Positions 1-8,682 of a stretch of DNA of 64,000 nt are shown in pieces. How positions within the stretch are numbered: the first letter of the stretch is position 1; every line of letters begins with the position of its first letter. A program made the position numbers and the translations under genes. This stretch comes from an uncultured Clostridia bacterium (GTDB lineage: Bacteria > Bacillota > Clostridia > UBA1381), in contig CANQJC010000005.1 of assembly GCA_947624165.1 (NCBI GenBank), positions 21,753 through 85,752 of the forward strand, read 5' to 3'. The notes under the pieces are model-generated. The model had not been told where the DNA came from. It was given only the letters and a program-made list of their open reading frames with translations, and did not search any database.

Positions 1-766
1 GGTATAACAAAACGCACGTCCAAAGCTTATGCTCATCGAGATTAAGTCCGTTTCCGTCCCCTGCGACTATCCCGTTGTCCGCGCACCACTTGACCGCTTC
101 GCGCGCCCATTCGGGCATATTCGCGTCCACGTAATTATAAATCATTTTCGGTTTTTTTATCTCGTTTTCGAGCGCGGTGATTTTTTGCCCGTTTGCTTCG
201 ATAAGCCTTTTTAACTCCTCGTATTTGTCCATGCCTATATCCTCCTTTCCGCCGCCGGTTATCGCGCGGCATATCGCGTCCGCGACCGTTTCCGCGCCGA
301 TTTTTTTATACAGCTGTGCGTCCGCGGCCGAATCGACAAAGCACGTTTCCACGAGTATGGCGCGCGCGGCGGTATGGCGTATTACGTACAGGTTGGAGCC
401 GTCTTTCACACCTCTGTCCGTAAATCCCAGCGCAGCCATGTTTTCACATACGCGCTTTGCTTCGGTGTGCTTTTGCGCGTTATACGTAAACGTTTCCGTA
501 CCGTGACCGCCCCCGCTGTTGAAATGTATTGATACGAATAAATCGAGCGGCTGCGCGTTCGCGAGAGCGCATATTTCCGCAAGATTCGCGCTTGTCGTCG
601 CCGCGCGGTCGTTTGTACAGTCCACGACCGTATGGCCGTTTTTTCTCAATTGATCCATGAGCGCGCGTCCGACGTTTCTTGTTTCCGTGCTTTCGTCCAT
701 TATACCGACCGCGCCGCATCCCGGCGTGCCGGAAACGGTGTGTCCGCAGTTTATTCCGATTATCAT
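1..766 (-). CDS. Phage N-acetylmuramoyl-L-alanine amidase (endolysin), 3' end cut by window
   Basis: This endolysin cleaves the MurNAc-L-Ala bond of peptidoglycan to release phage particles. It opens at an ATG preceded by GGGAG and runs 255 codons to the window edge without a stop, so the C-terminus is missing. Residues 1-172 form an Amidase_3 domain: zinc ligands H9, E25 and H81 (within FVSIHFN) and catalytic E140 (within LVETCF). A short charged coiled linker follows (about 180-205). Residues 215-240 look like an SLH-type repeat (PEWAREAVKW, then GIVAGDGNG), presumably a wall-binding module. It lies downstream of the holin, the usual lysis order. The family call is firm; the SLH-like tail is an inference from the motif. 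Confidence 0.85.
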   Translation of the reverse strand, partial: MIIGINCGHTVSGTPGCGAVGIMDESTETRNVGRALMDQLRKNGHTVVDCTNDRAATTSANLAEICALANAQPLDLFVSIHFNSGGGHGTETFTYNAQKHTEAKRVCENMAALGFTDRGVKDGSNLYVIRHTAARAILVETCFVDSAADAQLYKKIGAETVADAICRAITGGGKEDIGMDKYEELKRLIEANGQKITALENEIKKPKMIYNYVDANMPEWAREAVKWCADNGIVAGDGNGLNLDEHKLWTCVLLY

Positions 767-799
767 ATTCGTCACTCCCTTGATAAAGATTTAATAAAC

Positions 800-828
800 G
801 TCCTCCCGCCCGAAAAGGGCGGGGGGAC
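800..828 (-). other. Strong hairpin between holin and amidase genes
   Basis: GTCCTCCCGCCC (800-811) pairs with GGGCGGGGGGAC (817-828) across a GAAAA loop, 12 bp with one G-T pair. A second hairpin lies at 844-876 (GCGCCGCCG with CGGCGGCGC). Neither has a U-run in the minus-strand transcript, so these look like mRNA structure or processing signals within the late operon, not classic terminators. Confidence 0.5.
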
Positions 829-880
829 ATTTTGACGCTTACTGCGCCGCCGATTGCTTTATTTATACGGCGGCGCGGAT

Positions 881-1279
881 TTATGAGTCGCCGCCGTCTC
901 TGAGCTGCAAAAGAATATTTTTCATCTCCGGCGGCATCTTCGGCGACACCGCCGCTATATTCTCAAGCACCGAGATCGCTTCGTTTGCTATGTAAAACAT
1001 GATCACGGTTTCTCTCAAAGCCTCCGCGCCCGTAATGCTCCGTATCACGTTTGCAAGCGCGACGGTCACGAGTATAATGATTTTTTTCAGTATTCCTTTA
1101 TATCCTATTTCGCTTGACATTCTTTTTTGATACACGGCTTTTATTATCCCCGTCATGTAATCCATGACCATGACGGCTGTCAACGCTTTAACGCCCGCGT
1201 CCCACTGACCGAACGCCGCGGCGGCCGTGCCGCATATCACTCCGAAGAATATGCTTACGGTGTTGAAAAGCTTTTCCAT
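881..1279 (-). CDS. Phage holin (toxin secretion/phage lysis holin family)
   Basis: A 132-residue protein with hydrophobic segments at about 8-25, 29-45, 65-82 and 88-105. It contains the DYMTGIIKA and GYKGILKK signatures of the Phage_holin_4 (phi29/BlyA-like) family. Holins form membrane lesions that let the endolysin reach peptidoglycan. The length is typical. It is followed by two hairpins and the amidase, completing a two-gene lysis cassette, and is preceded by the tail endopeptidase gene. Confidence 0.85.
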   Translation of the reverse strand: MEKLFNTVSIFFGVICGTAAAAFGQWDAGVKALTAVMVMDYMTGIIKAVYQKRMSSEIGYKGILKKIIILVTVALANVIRSITGAEALRETVIMFYIANEAISVLENIAAVSPKMPPEMKNILLQLRDGGDS

Positions 1280-1300
1280 GACGTTACCTCCCTCCGTACC

Positions 1301-2710
1301 TTATTGCGTCGCTATTTTTCTGCCGTTCAGAACAACGCTGCCGTCCGCGTCCAAGCCGATAACGTTGTTTCCCATATATATCGCGTTCGGATGTACGTTC
1401 CCCGTAAAACGCATATGTCCGTCGCTGTCGAACGATATCGCAGCGGAGTTTTTTCTGTCCGTAACGCTGAACTCAAACAGACCGTCTTTGTTACCGATAA
1501 GAACCTTTGTTGCCCCGCTGCTTTTCACGGTCATCAGATCCGATATAATGGAGATCGACCCGTTGCCCGTCACGACGGACATACCCGAGTTTTTAAACGT
1601 GCCTTTAACGGAACCGGCGCACAGGTCGCCGCCCCTCGTCGTTACCCTGCCGTAACGATGCGTCGCCGAACTGATTTGACTGAGGTAAAAAAATAAGTCC
1701 TTTTTTACTCTGCCTATTGAAATGACCGTGTTGTTCGGCTGATAAGGATAATATTCCATACGTATCACGCGTTCCGATATGACCGCGCCGTTGTCGCATA
1801 TGTCCACCCTGTCGCCGATACTCAATTTTTCGCCGCTGTATTCGGCGAGCTTTGATATGTCTGCATACGTACCCGTAATATTTACGGACGGAACGTCTAT
1901 GCGGTTTTCATTTTCGGAGCTGAACTCCCATTCCGCGCGCTCGAGTATTCCTTCGGGATCCGTATAATCGGAGTAATTGCGGTAACCGCACCGTATGCCG
2001 TACACGGACTTCATCGGACTGTCGATAAACTGCGTGCCGCCGTTTACGCTTCCTATATGCGCGTCGTCCGCGCCGTAAGGATAAAGACGCGTAACGATAT
2101 CCGTTATGTCCCGTTCGATTTGAATGTCGTACATGTTTTTTGTAACGTCGAGACGTACCCTTGTGTCGGAACCGATACGATCCACAAGCGCGATTTTATA
2201 ATTGTCGGCGTACAGCTCGCCCTTTCCGCAGCTTTCCGTTATGTCCTTTACCACGTCGAACGGATTTGTTTTGTCTGTCGAGAAATAGTCGATCAGAAAT
2301 CCGTCGTGGTCTATGCTTTTCATTCCCAACGCTTCGATCTCTTTGTCGCTCATTATCGTGAACGGCGTGCCGGAAAACGCTTTTTTCAAAACCTGCGACG
2401 GCTTCACGCCCATCATGTCGGGTATATTCTGAATATGTACCGACGGCGCGTCGGCGTTGTAAACATGGCTGCATTCTGCGGTGTATACGCCTTCGCCCCC
2501 GATATTTTTTGTGAGCTTCATTATTCTGTATGCCGCTCCCTCGCACACGACGATTTTGTTTTCCGCAAGCATATCCGCGGAATGTGACGGACACGTGAAC
2601 GTCAACATTCTGTCTCCGTTTATCTCCTGCGTCACCTTCACGTCGGACGCGTTCGGTATGGGTATTCCTTTCTCAAACGTTTTGCTGTTATATTCAAAAA
2701 GCTTCAGCAT
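1301..2710 (-). CDS. Prophage tail endopeptidase / tail-associated lysin (minor structural protein)
   Basis: A 469-residue protein matching the phage minor structural protein N-terminal family (Prophage_tail, gp21/Tal-like). It forms the tail-tip hub, contacts the cell surface and often carries peptidoglycan-cleaving activity. The ATG at 2710 is chosen because GGGGGTGAGAGG precedes it and it overlaps the Dit stop; an in-frame TTG five codons upstream lacks such a site. The N-terminus (LKLFEYNSKTFEKGIPI) fits the family, and the C-terminal 100 residues are repetitive beta-type sequence. No separate receptor-binding fibre gene lies between it and the holin, so it may serve as adhesin too (inference). 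Confidence 0.75.
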   Translation of the reverse strand: MLKLFEYNSKTFEKGIPIPNASDVKVTQEINGDRMLTFTCPSHSADMLAENKIVVCEGAAYRIMKLTKNIGGEGVYTAECSHVYNADAPSVHIQNIPDMMGVKPSQVLKKAFSGTPFTIMSDKEIEALGMKSIDHDGFLIDYFSTDKTNPFDVVKDITESCGKGELYADNYKIALVDRIGSDTRVRLDVTKNMYDIQIERDITDIVTRLYPYGADDAHIGSVNGGTQFIDSPMKSVYGIRCGYRNYSDYTDPEGILERAEWEFSSENENRIDVPSVNITGTYADISKLAEYSGEKLSIGDRVDICDNGAVISERVIRMEYYPYQPNNTVISIGRVKKDLFFYLSQISSATHRYGRVTTRGGDLCAGSVKGTFKNSGMSVVTGNGSISIISDLMTVKSSGATKVLIGNKDGLFEFSVTDRKNSAAISFDSDGHMRFTGNVHPNAIYMGNNVIGLDADGSVVLNGRKIATQ

Positions 2711-2715
2711 ACCTC

Positions 2716-3558
2716 TCACCCCCAATCTATCGTCGCGGGCGTTGCGTTATACACAAACTGCGGAGTAAACGAAAAGCTTATCGACAATTTGTCGGCGGCG
2801 GAATGACCGACGGTGATTTTGTTGCAGCCCTGCTCAAATTCAAAAAAATCCCCGTATACGGACAGCATTTTGCCGTTTCCGTCCGTAACGGTCTGACGTT
2901 CGAAGTCCACCAGCGCGGTGCCTGTCAGCTCGTACCCGATGGATCTGTCTCCCATATTGAGACTTGTTCTTCCGCGCGAATTTTCTATTCTGACGAGCGG
3001 ACGCGCGGGACGGTCCCCGTAATTAAAAAATTCTATAACGTCGCCGTTTTTCGCTTCAAAGTTATATTTTTCGTCAATGCCTATCGGTATCGACGATTCG
3101 AGAAGCACGCCCGGCGAATCGAGCAAGATCCCCTCCTCGCCGGAAAATATGAACGAAGCGAACGGCTTGACGCGAAACGACGCTTCCAGCGACGCGTTTT
3201 TACCGCCGTGTTCCGGCATATAAATAATTTCATCGCTTATTTTTGCGTCCCACTTCAAATACGGCATATCGTCGAATATAAGCTCCCCGCCGCCCATGAG
3301 CCACAGCGCGATCGCGCCGAGCTTATCCTGAAGCGCGGAAAGATTGTCGGCGTACACGCCGAGTATCACGGTAAAAGTACGGTCGTAATAAAATTCGCGT
3401 CCGAACGGATTGGCGGCTGAAAAATCATATTCGCCGTCGCGGCACGCCAAATCCGCGCTTACGCGTTTGACCTCGGGACGTATCGGACGCGACCGTGTTT
3501 TCACGGTCACGCCGAAATCCGAGGAATGACGGTCTTTAAAAGTAAATCCGTTTCTCAA
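2716..3558 (-). CDS. Distal tail protein (Dit-like)
   Basis: A 280-residue phage tail family (Sipho_tail) protein, the hub that joins the tail tube to the tip. The start is TTG at 3558, preceded by AAGGAGG seven bases upstream; the product then begins LRNGFTFKDRHSSDFGV, the standard Dit opening in which a GFTFxxxHSSDFGV motif follows the start. An open frame extends further upstream but would overlap the tape-measure end and lacks a site. It sits between tape measure and tail endopeptidase, the expected position. Confidence 0.8.
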   Translation of the reverse strand: MRNGFTFKDRHSSDFGVTVKTRSRPIRPEVKRVSADLACRDGEYDFSAANPFGREFYYDRTFTVILGVYADNLSALQDKLGAIALWLMGGGELIFDDMPYLKWDAKISDEIIYMPEHGGKNASLEASFRVKPFASFIFSGEEGILLDSPGVLLESSIPIGIDEKYNFEAKNGDVIEFFNYGDRPARPLVRIENSRGRTSLNMGDRSIGYELTGTALVDFERQTVTDGNGKMLSVYGDFFEFEQGCNKITVGHSAADKLSISFSFTPQFVYNATPATIDWG

Positions 3559-3571
3559 ATCCGATTCCTCC

Positions 3572-5302
3572 TTAATGGTAAATTCCGCGGGCAATACTGA
3601 TTCCGACTCTGTTTTTGAGTGCGTCCACAATGTCGTCCGAGCCCGCGCTTATGCTTATGTTTCTGTTGTCCGAATACGAGCTTGAATTGACGCGAATGGA
3701 TTTTATCGCGCTTATCGCCTGTTTCAAGAGCGTCTCGACGGTATTCTCCATACTTTTCATGTCGCTGTTTACGCTGTTTACTATATCCTCTATGCTCAGT
3801 CCCGACTGCTCGATCGAAGCGAGCAGATATTTTTTGTTTGCTTCGATCTCCGCATAGTCGTCCTCAAGTCTGGCGATAGTTTCTGAGTGAGATTTTTGCA
3901 GACGATACATTTCCTCCTCGCGTCTTATCTTTTTCATTTCTTCCTGAAGGGATTTGTACTTGTCTATGCCGCGCTGAGTGACCGCGCCCTCAAAAATTTC
4001 AAGCTGACGCGAAATATCGGCTTTCGACGCGTTCCTGTCCTCGACCTCCCATTTTTCGGAAAGCGATTTTTCCTCGCTGTCGAACTGCGCCTTCATATTT
4101 TTTATGTAATCTCTGCGGTCTGAAAGCAGCTCGTCGAGCGCGTCCGTTTTCGCCTTGTAGAGATTAAGCTCCGCGTCCATCGTGTCGTCGCGGTATTCCT
4201 GCCAATCTATAAACCCGCCGTCGTACATCTCCTTTATACGCTCGATGCTTCGCTCGTAGAATTTAATGGGACTGTCTCCCGCTTCCTCCCAGTCGTCGTA
4301 AGTATCGCGTATCTTCTTCCAGTTTTTCGCGTCGCTCTGCCATTTTTCGTACACATCGTGCGACTGCTCGTTTTCGAGCTTGCCTATTTTCAAATCGACG
4401 CCCGACTTATAACTGTAAAAATCGTCCCATATTTCCTTAAGCTCCTCGGACGAATATTCGGTCGAAGCCACCATTTGGCTCACCATTCCGTTATAATTTT
4501 CGATTTGCCGCTTGTATGACGCGATTTGCTCCGCGACGCTCATATCGTTTACTTCCGTTTGATACTTTATCCACGCGTCGGAGCTTTTCTTGTAATCCGC
4601 AAGAGCCTTTTCGTTAGACTGCTTCAGCTCCTTGTTGATTTTCTGCTGCGCGGAGAATATCTCCTCCTGTATCTCCTTCACAGCTTCGCCGTCGTACATG
4701 AATTGTTCAAGCAGTCCGTTCCACCACGAAAGCTCCTCTCCGGCGGATACGTTGTTCGTCCTTTTGTAATGCGTAAAGTCCGATTTTTTCGCTTCAAAAT
4801 CGGCGTTGTTTTTACCGGAAGCGTAATGCGGCAGCCCAAGTCCCGACATAATGGCGCGCGTTTCCTCGGACGTGTAAACCTTGTCGCCCTTCGCCAGCGG
4901 CACGATCACGTCCCTGCCGGAAAACATCATCAGCCGTCCGCGGCTTTCCACCAGCTCTCTCGGATCGCGCGCGCCCTTTTCGTCGTTTATGACCGCAAGC
5001 CCCTCGCGCGCGTTTTTTGTTCCGTGCGCCAGACGCGGCATTCCCGACACGCTGTATCTTACCGAAACGGTAACTGTTTTGTCTTTGAGACTGTTTATGT
5101 TGGCTCTCGCGCTCGCGACGCCCGCCGCCGTATTATCGACCGCGCTGAGTTTGATTTTTGCTTCCTTACCGTTGAATTCATCCATTATTTTCGCGCCGGA
5201 CGCGTTCAGGTCCGCGATCGCGGACCGCGCCGCGTTTACCGACGATATCAGCCCCGACGCGTCGCCCGTAATGGACACAGAAAGATTTGCAGCTTCAGCC
5301 AT
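3572..5302 (-). CDS. Phage tail tape measure protein (short)
   Basis: A 576-residue protein that is largely alpha-helical and coiled coil (roughly residues 190-540), with an alanine-rich N-terminus and a region with MPRLAHGTKNAREGLAVIND, common in clostridial tape-measure proteins. These proteins set tail length and occupy the tube. At roughly 1.5 angstrom per residue the tail would be about 85 nm (inference). The ATG at 5302 is chosen over the GTG at 5308 because AAAGGAG is eight bases from the former. It follows the frameshifting chaperone pair, as usual. Confidence 0.75.
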   Translation of the reverse strand: MAEAANLSVSITGDASGLISSVNAARSAIADLNASGAKIMDEFNGKEAKIKLSAVDNTAAGVASARANINSLKDKTVTVSVRYSVSGMPRLAHGTKNAREGLAVINDEKGARDPRELVESRGRLMMFSGRDVIVPLAKGDKVYTSEETRAIMSGLGLPHYASGKNNADFEAKKSDFTHYKRTNNVSAGEELSWWNGLLEQFMYDGEAVKEIQEEIFSAQQKINKELKQSNEKALADYKKSSDAWIKYQTEVNDMSVAEQIASYKRQIENYNGMVSQMVASTEYSSEELKEIWDDFYSYKSGVDLKIGKLENEQSHDVYEKWQSDAKNWKKIRDTYDDWEEAGDSPIKFYERSIERIKEMYDGGFIDWQEYRDDTMDAELNLYKAKTDALDELLSDRRDYIKNMKAQFDSEEKSLSEKWEVEDRNASKADISRQLEIFEGAVTQRGIDKYKSLQEEMKKIRREEEMYRLQKSHSETIARLEDDYAEIEANKKYLLASIEQSGLSIEDIVNSVNSDMKSMENTVETLLKQAISAIKSIRVNSSSYSDNRNISISAGSDDIVDALKNRVGISIARGIYH

Positions 5303-5304
5303 GA

Positions 5305-5472
5305 TCACATCTCCTTTCCGTAAAACATTTTAAGATGTTCGCTTGCGTATTCCTCCGTATCGTCTCCGGCAGCGTCAAGCAGATAAAAAAGCGTCCATGG
5401 ATTTTGTCTGCCCACCTCGTCAGGCAGGAGATGATAATACTGTAAAAACACGGGATAAATATCCCTTAGCAT
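5305..5472 (-). CDS. Tail assembly chaperone C-terminal extension (GT part)
   Basis: This frame is open in -1 relative to the upstream chaperone and ends at 5305. It can be made as a fusion by slippage at 5496-5502 (63 residues added, 151 in total), or possibly on its own from the ATG at 5472 behind GGGAGAGGA (55 residues, starting LRDIYPVFLQYYHLL). In siphoviruses the G and GT products coat the tape measure during tail assembly, with GT recruiting tail-tube subunits. Position directly before the tape measure supports this role. Confidence 0.7.
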   Translation of the reverse strand: MLRDIYPVFLQYYHLLPDEVGRQNPWTLFYLLDAAGDDTEEYASEHLKMFYGKEM

Positions 5473-5489
5473 TCCTCTCCCGCCTGACG

Positions 5490-5759
5490 TCACGCGTTTT
5501 TTGACGAAAGCGCGTCGATGTAGAAGCCCCACAGCTTTATGCACAGCTTGGAGCGTTCGCCTATATCCATAGCGTCTATAACGTCCTGCGTTGCCTGCGT
5601 CCCCTCGAACATGTAATCCAGCGCGCCGCGGCATATGCTCAGCGGACCGTGCGCGTCGCCGCTGTTATGCGCGTCGTTTATGATGCACATCGCCTCGAAG
5701 TCAAACGGCTTTGAAACATATTTTTTGTCATCTTTTGTAAATGTTAAAGTGTGCTGCAT
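5490..5759 (-). CDS. Tail assembly chaperone (gpG-like)
   Basis: An 89-residue protein starting at the ATG at 5759 behind GAAGGAG. It begins QHTLTFTKDDKKYVSKPFDF, a pattern seen in Firmicutes phage tail chaperones. It lies between major tail protein and tape measure. The last codons before its TGA contain a classic slippery heptamer, giving a second, longer product. A longer upstream open frame exists but has no ribosome binding site. Confidence 0.75.
   Translation of the reverse strand: MQHTLTFTKDDKKYVSKPFDFEAMCIINDAHNSGDAHGPLSICRGALDYMFEGTQATQDVIDAMDIGERSKLCIKLWGFYIDALSSKNA
5496..5502 (-). promoter_or_regulatory. Programmed -1 frameshift site A_AAA_AAC
   Basis: Read on the minus strand, the zero-frame codons TCA AAA AAC GCG TGA contain the heptamer A AAA AAC in the correct X XXY YYZ phase, three bases before the stop. 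Slipping back one base yields AAA AAA CGC GTG, which continues in the frame ending at 5305. Position, phase and gene context match the conserved tail G/GT frameshift. Confidence 0.8.
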
Positions 5760-5803
5760 AATATTTTCTCCTTCGTAAATTTGTTTTGCGTTTTTGTCAC
5801 GCT

Positions 5804-6403
5804 TCACGCCTTCGGATAATAATTCATATTCGTGAACCACTGTTCCTCGAACGTGTCTCTTTCCGTACCCTCGGGCAGATCGCTTTCGTCGAAATACGCG
5901 TAATAATTACTGTCAAAATCACGCTGTACCGCCGTGTACGAAGCCTTTGCCGTCTGCTTGTCGATAGAGCCGCTCGAAGGCTTCGTTTTACCGCCCACGT
6001 TCGACGCGAAGCTGTAAGAGCCTTTGTAATATCTAACGTAGCGGTACGAGCCGTCGGACTTCAAAATCCTCCACGCCACGCCGAAATAAACCGTTTTCGT
6101 TTCGCTGCCCACCTCAACTACGCCGTCCTTGAGCGTAAGTCCGCGCCACATTGCGTCCACCTCCGGCGGGATATCGGCGTTGGTGATCTCGTGACCGATT
6201 TTTTCTATGTAGCTCGATGTTTCGTACGCGCCGTTGTCCGCGTCAAAAACGTCGTTGCCGCCTTCGTCCGTCGGCGAAATTTCGACCGTTCCCTTGAGCG
6301 TGTACGGCGAGCCGTACTCCGCGCCCTCGTCGTTGTCCGAAGTAAGCTTGAAAAACGTGTATTTGTCCACGCCTATTGTGGGCAGGGGTTTCTTGTTATT
6401 CAT
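5804..6403 (-). CDS. Major tail protein (phi13 family)
   Basis: A 199-residue tail-tube subunit of the phi13-type phage major tail protein family. The family features are the opening around GVDKYTFFKLTSD, the central stretch VYFGVAWRILKSDG and an overall acidic beta-rich composition. It sits between the tail terminator gene and the tail chaperone, the standard position. The ATG at 6403 follows GGAGG. Family assignment is confident; nothing is truncated. Confidence 0.82.
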   Translation of the reverse strand: MNNKKPLPTIGVDKYTFFKLTSDNDEGAEYGSPYTLKGTVEISPTDEGGNDVFDADNGAYETSSYIEKIGHEITNADIPPEVDAMWRGLTLKDGVVEVGSETKTVYFGVAWRILKSDGSYRYVRYYKGSYSFASNVGGKTKPSSGSIDKQTAKASYTAVQRDFDSNYYAYFDESDLPEGTERDTFEEQWFTNMNYYPKA

Positions 6404-6458
6404 ATTTTTTTCCTCCGTTTATGTATTCTTTAATAAAATTGCCGGATCCCATATTTAC

Positions 6459-6800
6459 CTAAACGGTAAAATATTTCTGGAATCTCATCGTTTTATGGTA
6501 AATCTTTTCGCCGTCAGCCGGTACGTCCATGGACATTTCTCTTGTCCATGCGTCGCTTTCGAGCGCGTCGTTTACCTGTATTGCGAGCGTTCCGCACTCG
6601 GACGGAACGTTTGACCATATGTCGATTTGTATACGCCCGTTCTGGACGCATTCGATATTATCCGCGTAAAACGCGCCCTTGTCCGATATGCTGTAATAGC
6701 TTATTACCGGCAGCTTCGTAAACCTTTTGGGATACTGATAGACCTTTTCGCATTTTACGCTTTTTAACGATTTTTCCGCTTCGATGTTAACGTCAACCAT
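6459..6800 (-). CDS. Probable tail terminator / minor capsid protein
   Basis: A 113-residue protein lying between the HK97 gp10-like gene and the major tail protein, where siphoviruses encode the tail terminator that stops tube polymerisation and joins tail to head. The sequence itself (VYQYPKRFTKLPVISYYSIS, then IQIDIWS) resembles the DUF3168/tail terminator group, in which an IQIDIWS-type strand is characteristic. The call depends mainly on position and size. Confidence 0.6.
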   Translation of the reverse strand: MVDVNIEAEKSLKSVKCEKVYQYPKRFTKLPVISYYSISDKGAFYADNIECVQNGRIQIDIWSNVPSECGTLAIQVNDALESDAWTREMSMDVPADGEKIYHKTMRFQKYFTV

Positions 6801-6818
6801 TTAAGCCTCCTTCATCTG

Positions 6819-7142
6819 TTATCCGAAAATCTCGCCGATAGCTTTTGCCGCCGCTTCGACGTTCGTTTCGAGAAGCGCGGGTACGAGATACGGCTGCGCC
6901 CGCGCGCGCGACGTGCCGAACTCGACATACGCCGCGTAATCGGCGTCCGCGCTTATCCGCGCGGACTCCGAATCAGCCGATACCGTTATGGAATCGCGCA
7001 GCGCGCCCGTATCAACGGGGCATATTTCCTTAGCCCTGACGCACACGTCGTCCGCAAGACGCTTCACGCACGCGGCGAGAGCCTGCTCGGCGCGCGCTTC
7101 GATGTCGTCCAAACCGTTATCGTATGTAATCTCGATCCTCAT
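6819..7142 (-). CDS. HK97 gp10-like head-tail connector protein
   Basis: A 107-residue protein with the family signature CPVDTGALRDSI (about 41-52) followed by YAAYVEFGTS (about 69-78). HK97 gp10-type proteins act in the neck that joins capsid and tail. The start overlaps the preceding connector gene by 26 bases, typical of translational coupling in this operon. Confidence 0.85.
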   Translation of the reverse strand: MRIEITYDNGLDDIEARAEQALAACVKRLADDVCVRAKEICPVDTGALRDSITVSADSESARISADADYAAYVEFGTSRARAQPYLVPALLETNVEAAAKAIGEIFG

Positions 7143-7449
7143 ACCTCGTCCTCCTCAGAACCGCCGTACAGCCCAAGCGTCTCGGCGATACGCCGGCGAT
7201 CAAATAATATTCGCCGCCGAAGAGAATATACCTTCCGTTGCCGAGCAGGTCGCTGTTATCGCTGTAAAGCGTATAAACCGTGTCGTTTTCGAGGCCGTAT
7301 GCTTTTTCATTTGTGTCGGCGCGGTATGGCTGGAGGTCGCATACGAGCGAACCGAGCGGTTTCATCACGCCTTTGTCTCCGTAGCTTTCGCCCTCGCGCT
7401 CGTATACCTCCGTTTTCGCGTCGTAAAATCTCTCAAATGGATCTGTCAT
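7117..7449 (-). CDS. Head closure / head-tail joining protein
   Basis: A 110-residue protein in the slot of phage head closure (SPP1 gp16-like, Phage_H_T_join) proteins, which plug the connector after packaging. The sequence has the short beta-rich pattern of the family, with VCDLQPYRADTNEK and a C-terminal GGEYYLIAGV segment. It overlaps both neighbours by a few bases, so it is probably translationally coupled. Confidence 0.65.
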   Translation of the reverse strand: MTDPFERFYDAKTEVYEREGESYGDKGVMKPLGSLVCDLQPYRADTNEKAYGLENDTVYTLYSDNSDLLGNGRYILFGGEYYLIAGVSPRRLGCTAVLRRTRYEDRDYIR

Positions 7450-7805
7450 CCGCGTACCTCCTTGACGGAGAGATCACTCGGCACCTTTGCGTCTCGGCTG
7501 ACGAACGGCTTGAGTCTCGACGCGTATTCGCGTATGAAGTCATATTCCTCGTCCTTGTATTCAACGCGTCTGTCTCCCTCTGTTATCACTTTAACGCCGC
7601 CGTCGTAATTAGACTGATAGCGTCTCGCGGCAAGCGTAGGGATAAAGCTTTCCAGCTGACGCGGAAGAGCTTCCAGGCGGCAGTATGCCTTCGCCGCGTC
7701 CGTCACTTCGTCGATCATCAGCAGGATAACGTCGTCCTTTTCGTCGTCGTTTATCCCAAGCAGCAGCTTCGTCGCCTTCAGGAATTCTGTTTTGGCGTCC
7801 TCCAT
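7446..7805 (-). CDS. Head-tail connector (gp6/QLRG family)
   Basis: A 119-residue mostly helical protein with DDVILLMIDEVTDAAKAYCR, then LEALPRQLESFIPTLAARRY, which follows the phage gp6-like/QLRG family pattern of DNA-packaging connector proteins binding the portal. The ATG at 7805 is chosen over upstream alternatives because AAAGG is about 11 bases away. It lies immediately downstream of the capsid gene. Confidence 0.75.
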   Translation of the reverse strand: MEDAKTEFLKATKLLLGINDDEKDDVILLMIDEVTDAAKAYCRLEALPRQLESFIPTLAARRYQSNYDGGVKVITEGDRRVEYKDEEYDFIREYASRLKPFVSRDAKVPSDLSVKEVRG

Positions 7806-7829
7806 AATTAACACAGCCTTTCCGTTTTA

Positions 7830-8651
7830 TTATTCTGCGGTCTTAAACACGTAGATCGCGTTCTTCTTGTTGTCAAGCACAAAAGCATCGTAATAAACTC
7901 TGCCCTCGACAAGCCAGCCGTTTATGCCGGGAGGGTTGTCGTGTATTTTATACTCGGACAGCTTAACGGGCGATGTCGTCGCCGACTGATGCGTTATGAT
8001 AAGCTCCACATTTTCGGGGAGATACGACTTCGGAACCACGATAACGGGTATTCCGTCCACCGTGCCTATCTGACCCTTGACGAGTATCTCCTGCGACGCG
8101 TCTCCGTTCTTTATGAAGCTTGAATCCTCTTTGATATATCTGTAAAAATCGCTTGACACAAACGCCGCGCAGCCCGCGAGCGGCACGTTGTTTTCGATAA
8201 GCTCCGACGCGCCCTTGAGAAACGCGTCGTATGCGAGCGTGGCGGAAAGGGAACCCGTTTCTATCTTTCCCGCTCCCTCGCATATTTTTTCAAAACGGTA
8301 CTTGTCAATCTCAGGAACAACGACCTCGCGGATTTGTCTCTGCAAAGCCGCGCCGGCGGCGTTCGCCATCTGCGTATCCGAGTAAGTCCCTCTGTCGATC
8401 GTAAACGTAAAACTTCTGTCGCGGCTCATTGTAAGCTCCTGAACCGTGTTCTCAAGCTCCGCGGGCGTTCCGTAACGGCTCGTTCCCGTCGCCGTATAGT
8501 CGTTCATCTGCGCGGTCGGTATTTTATAGACGTTGACCGTCTTTACGCCGACAAAATCATAATCGTCGTTGACCGCGGCTGTCGTCATTGATTCTCTCGC
8601 GAATTTTTCGTCAATTTTCTGAGCGTATTTGCTTGCGTAATTTATTGCCAT
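7830..8651 (-). CDS. Major capsid protein
   Basis: A 273-residue HK97-fold capsid protein of the group encoded next to DUF4355 scaffolds. Sequence cues are the N-terminal MAINYASKYAQKIDEKFA, the central EKICEGAG segment and the C-terminal VEGRVYYDAFVLDNKK followed by IYVFK, a common ending of clostridial phage capsid proteins. There is no fused protease, consistent with scaffold-driven assembly. Confidence 0.85.
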   Translation of the reverse strand: MAINYASKYAQKIDEKFARESMTTAAVNDDYDFVGVKTVNVYKIPTAQMNDYTATGTSRYGTPAELENTVQELTMSRDRSFTFTIDRGTYSDTQMANAAGAALQRQIREVVVPEIDKYRFEKICEGAGKIETGSLSATLAYDAFLKGASELIENNVPLAGCAAFVSSDFYRYIKEDSSFIKNGDASQEILVKGQIGTVDGIPVIVVPKSYLPENVELIITHQSATTSPVKLSEYKIHDNPPGINGWLVEGRVYYDAFVLDNKKNAIYVFKTAE

Positions 8652-8682
8652 AGTATATGATCAATCCTTTCTTTTGTTTATA

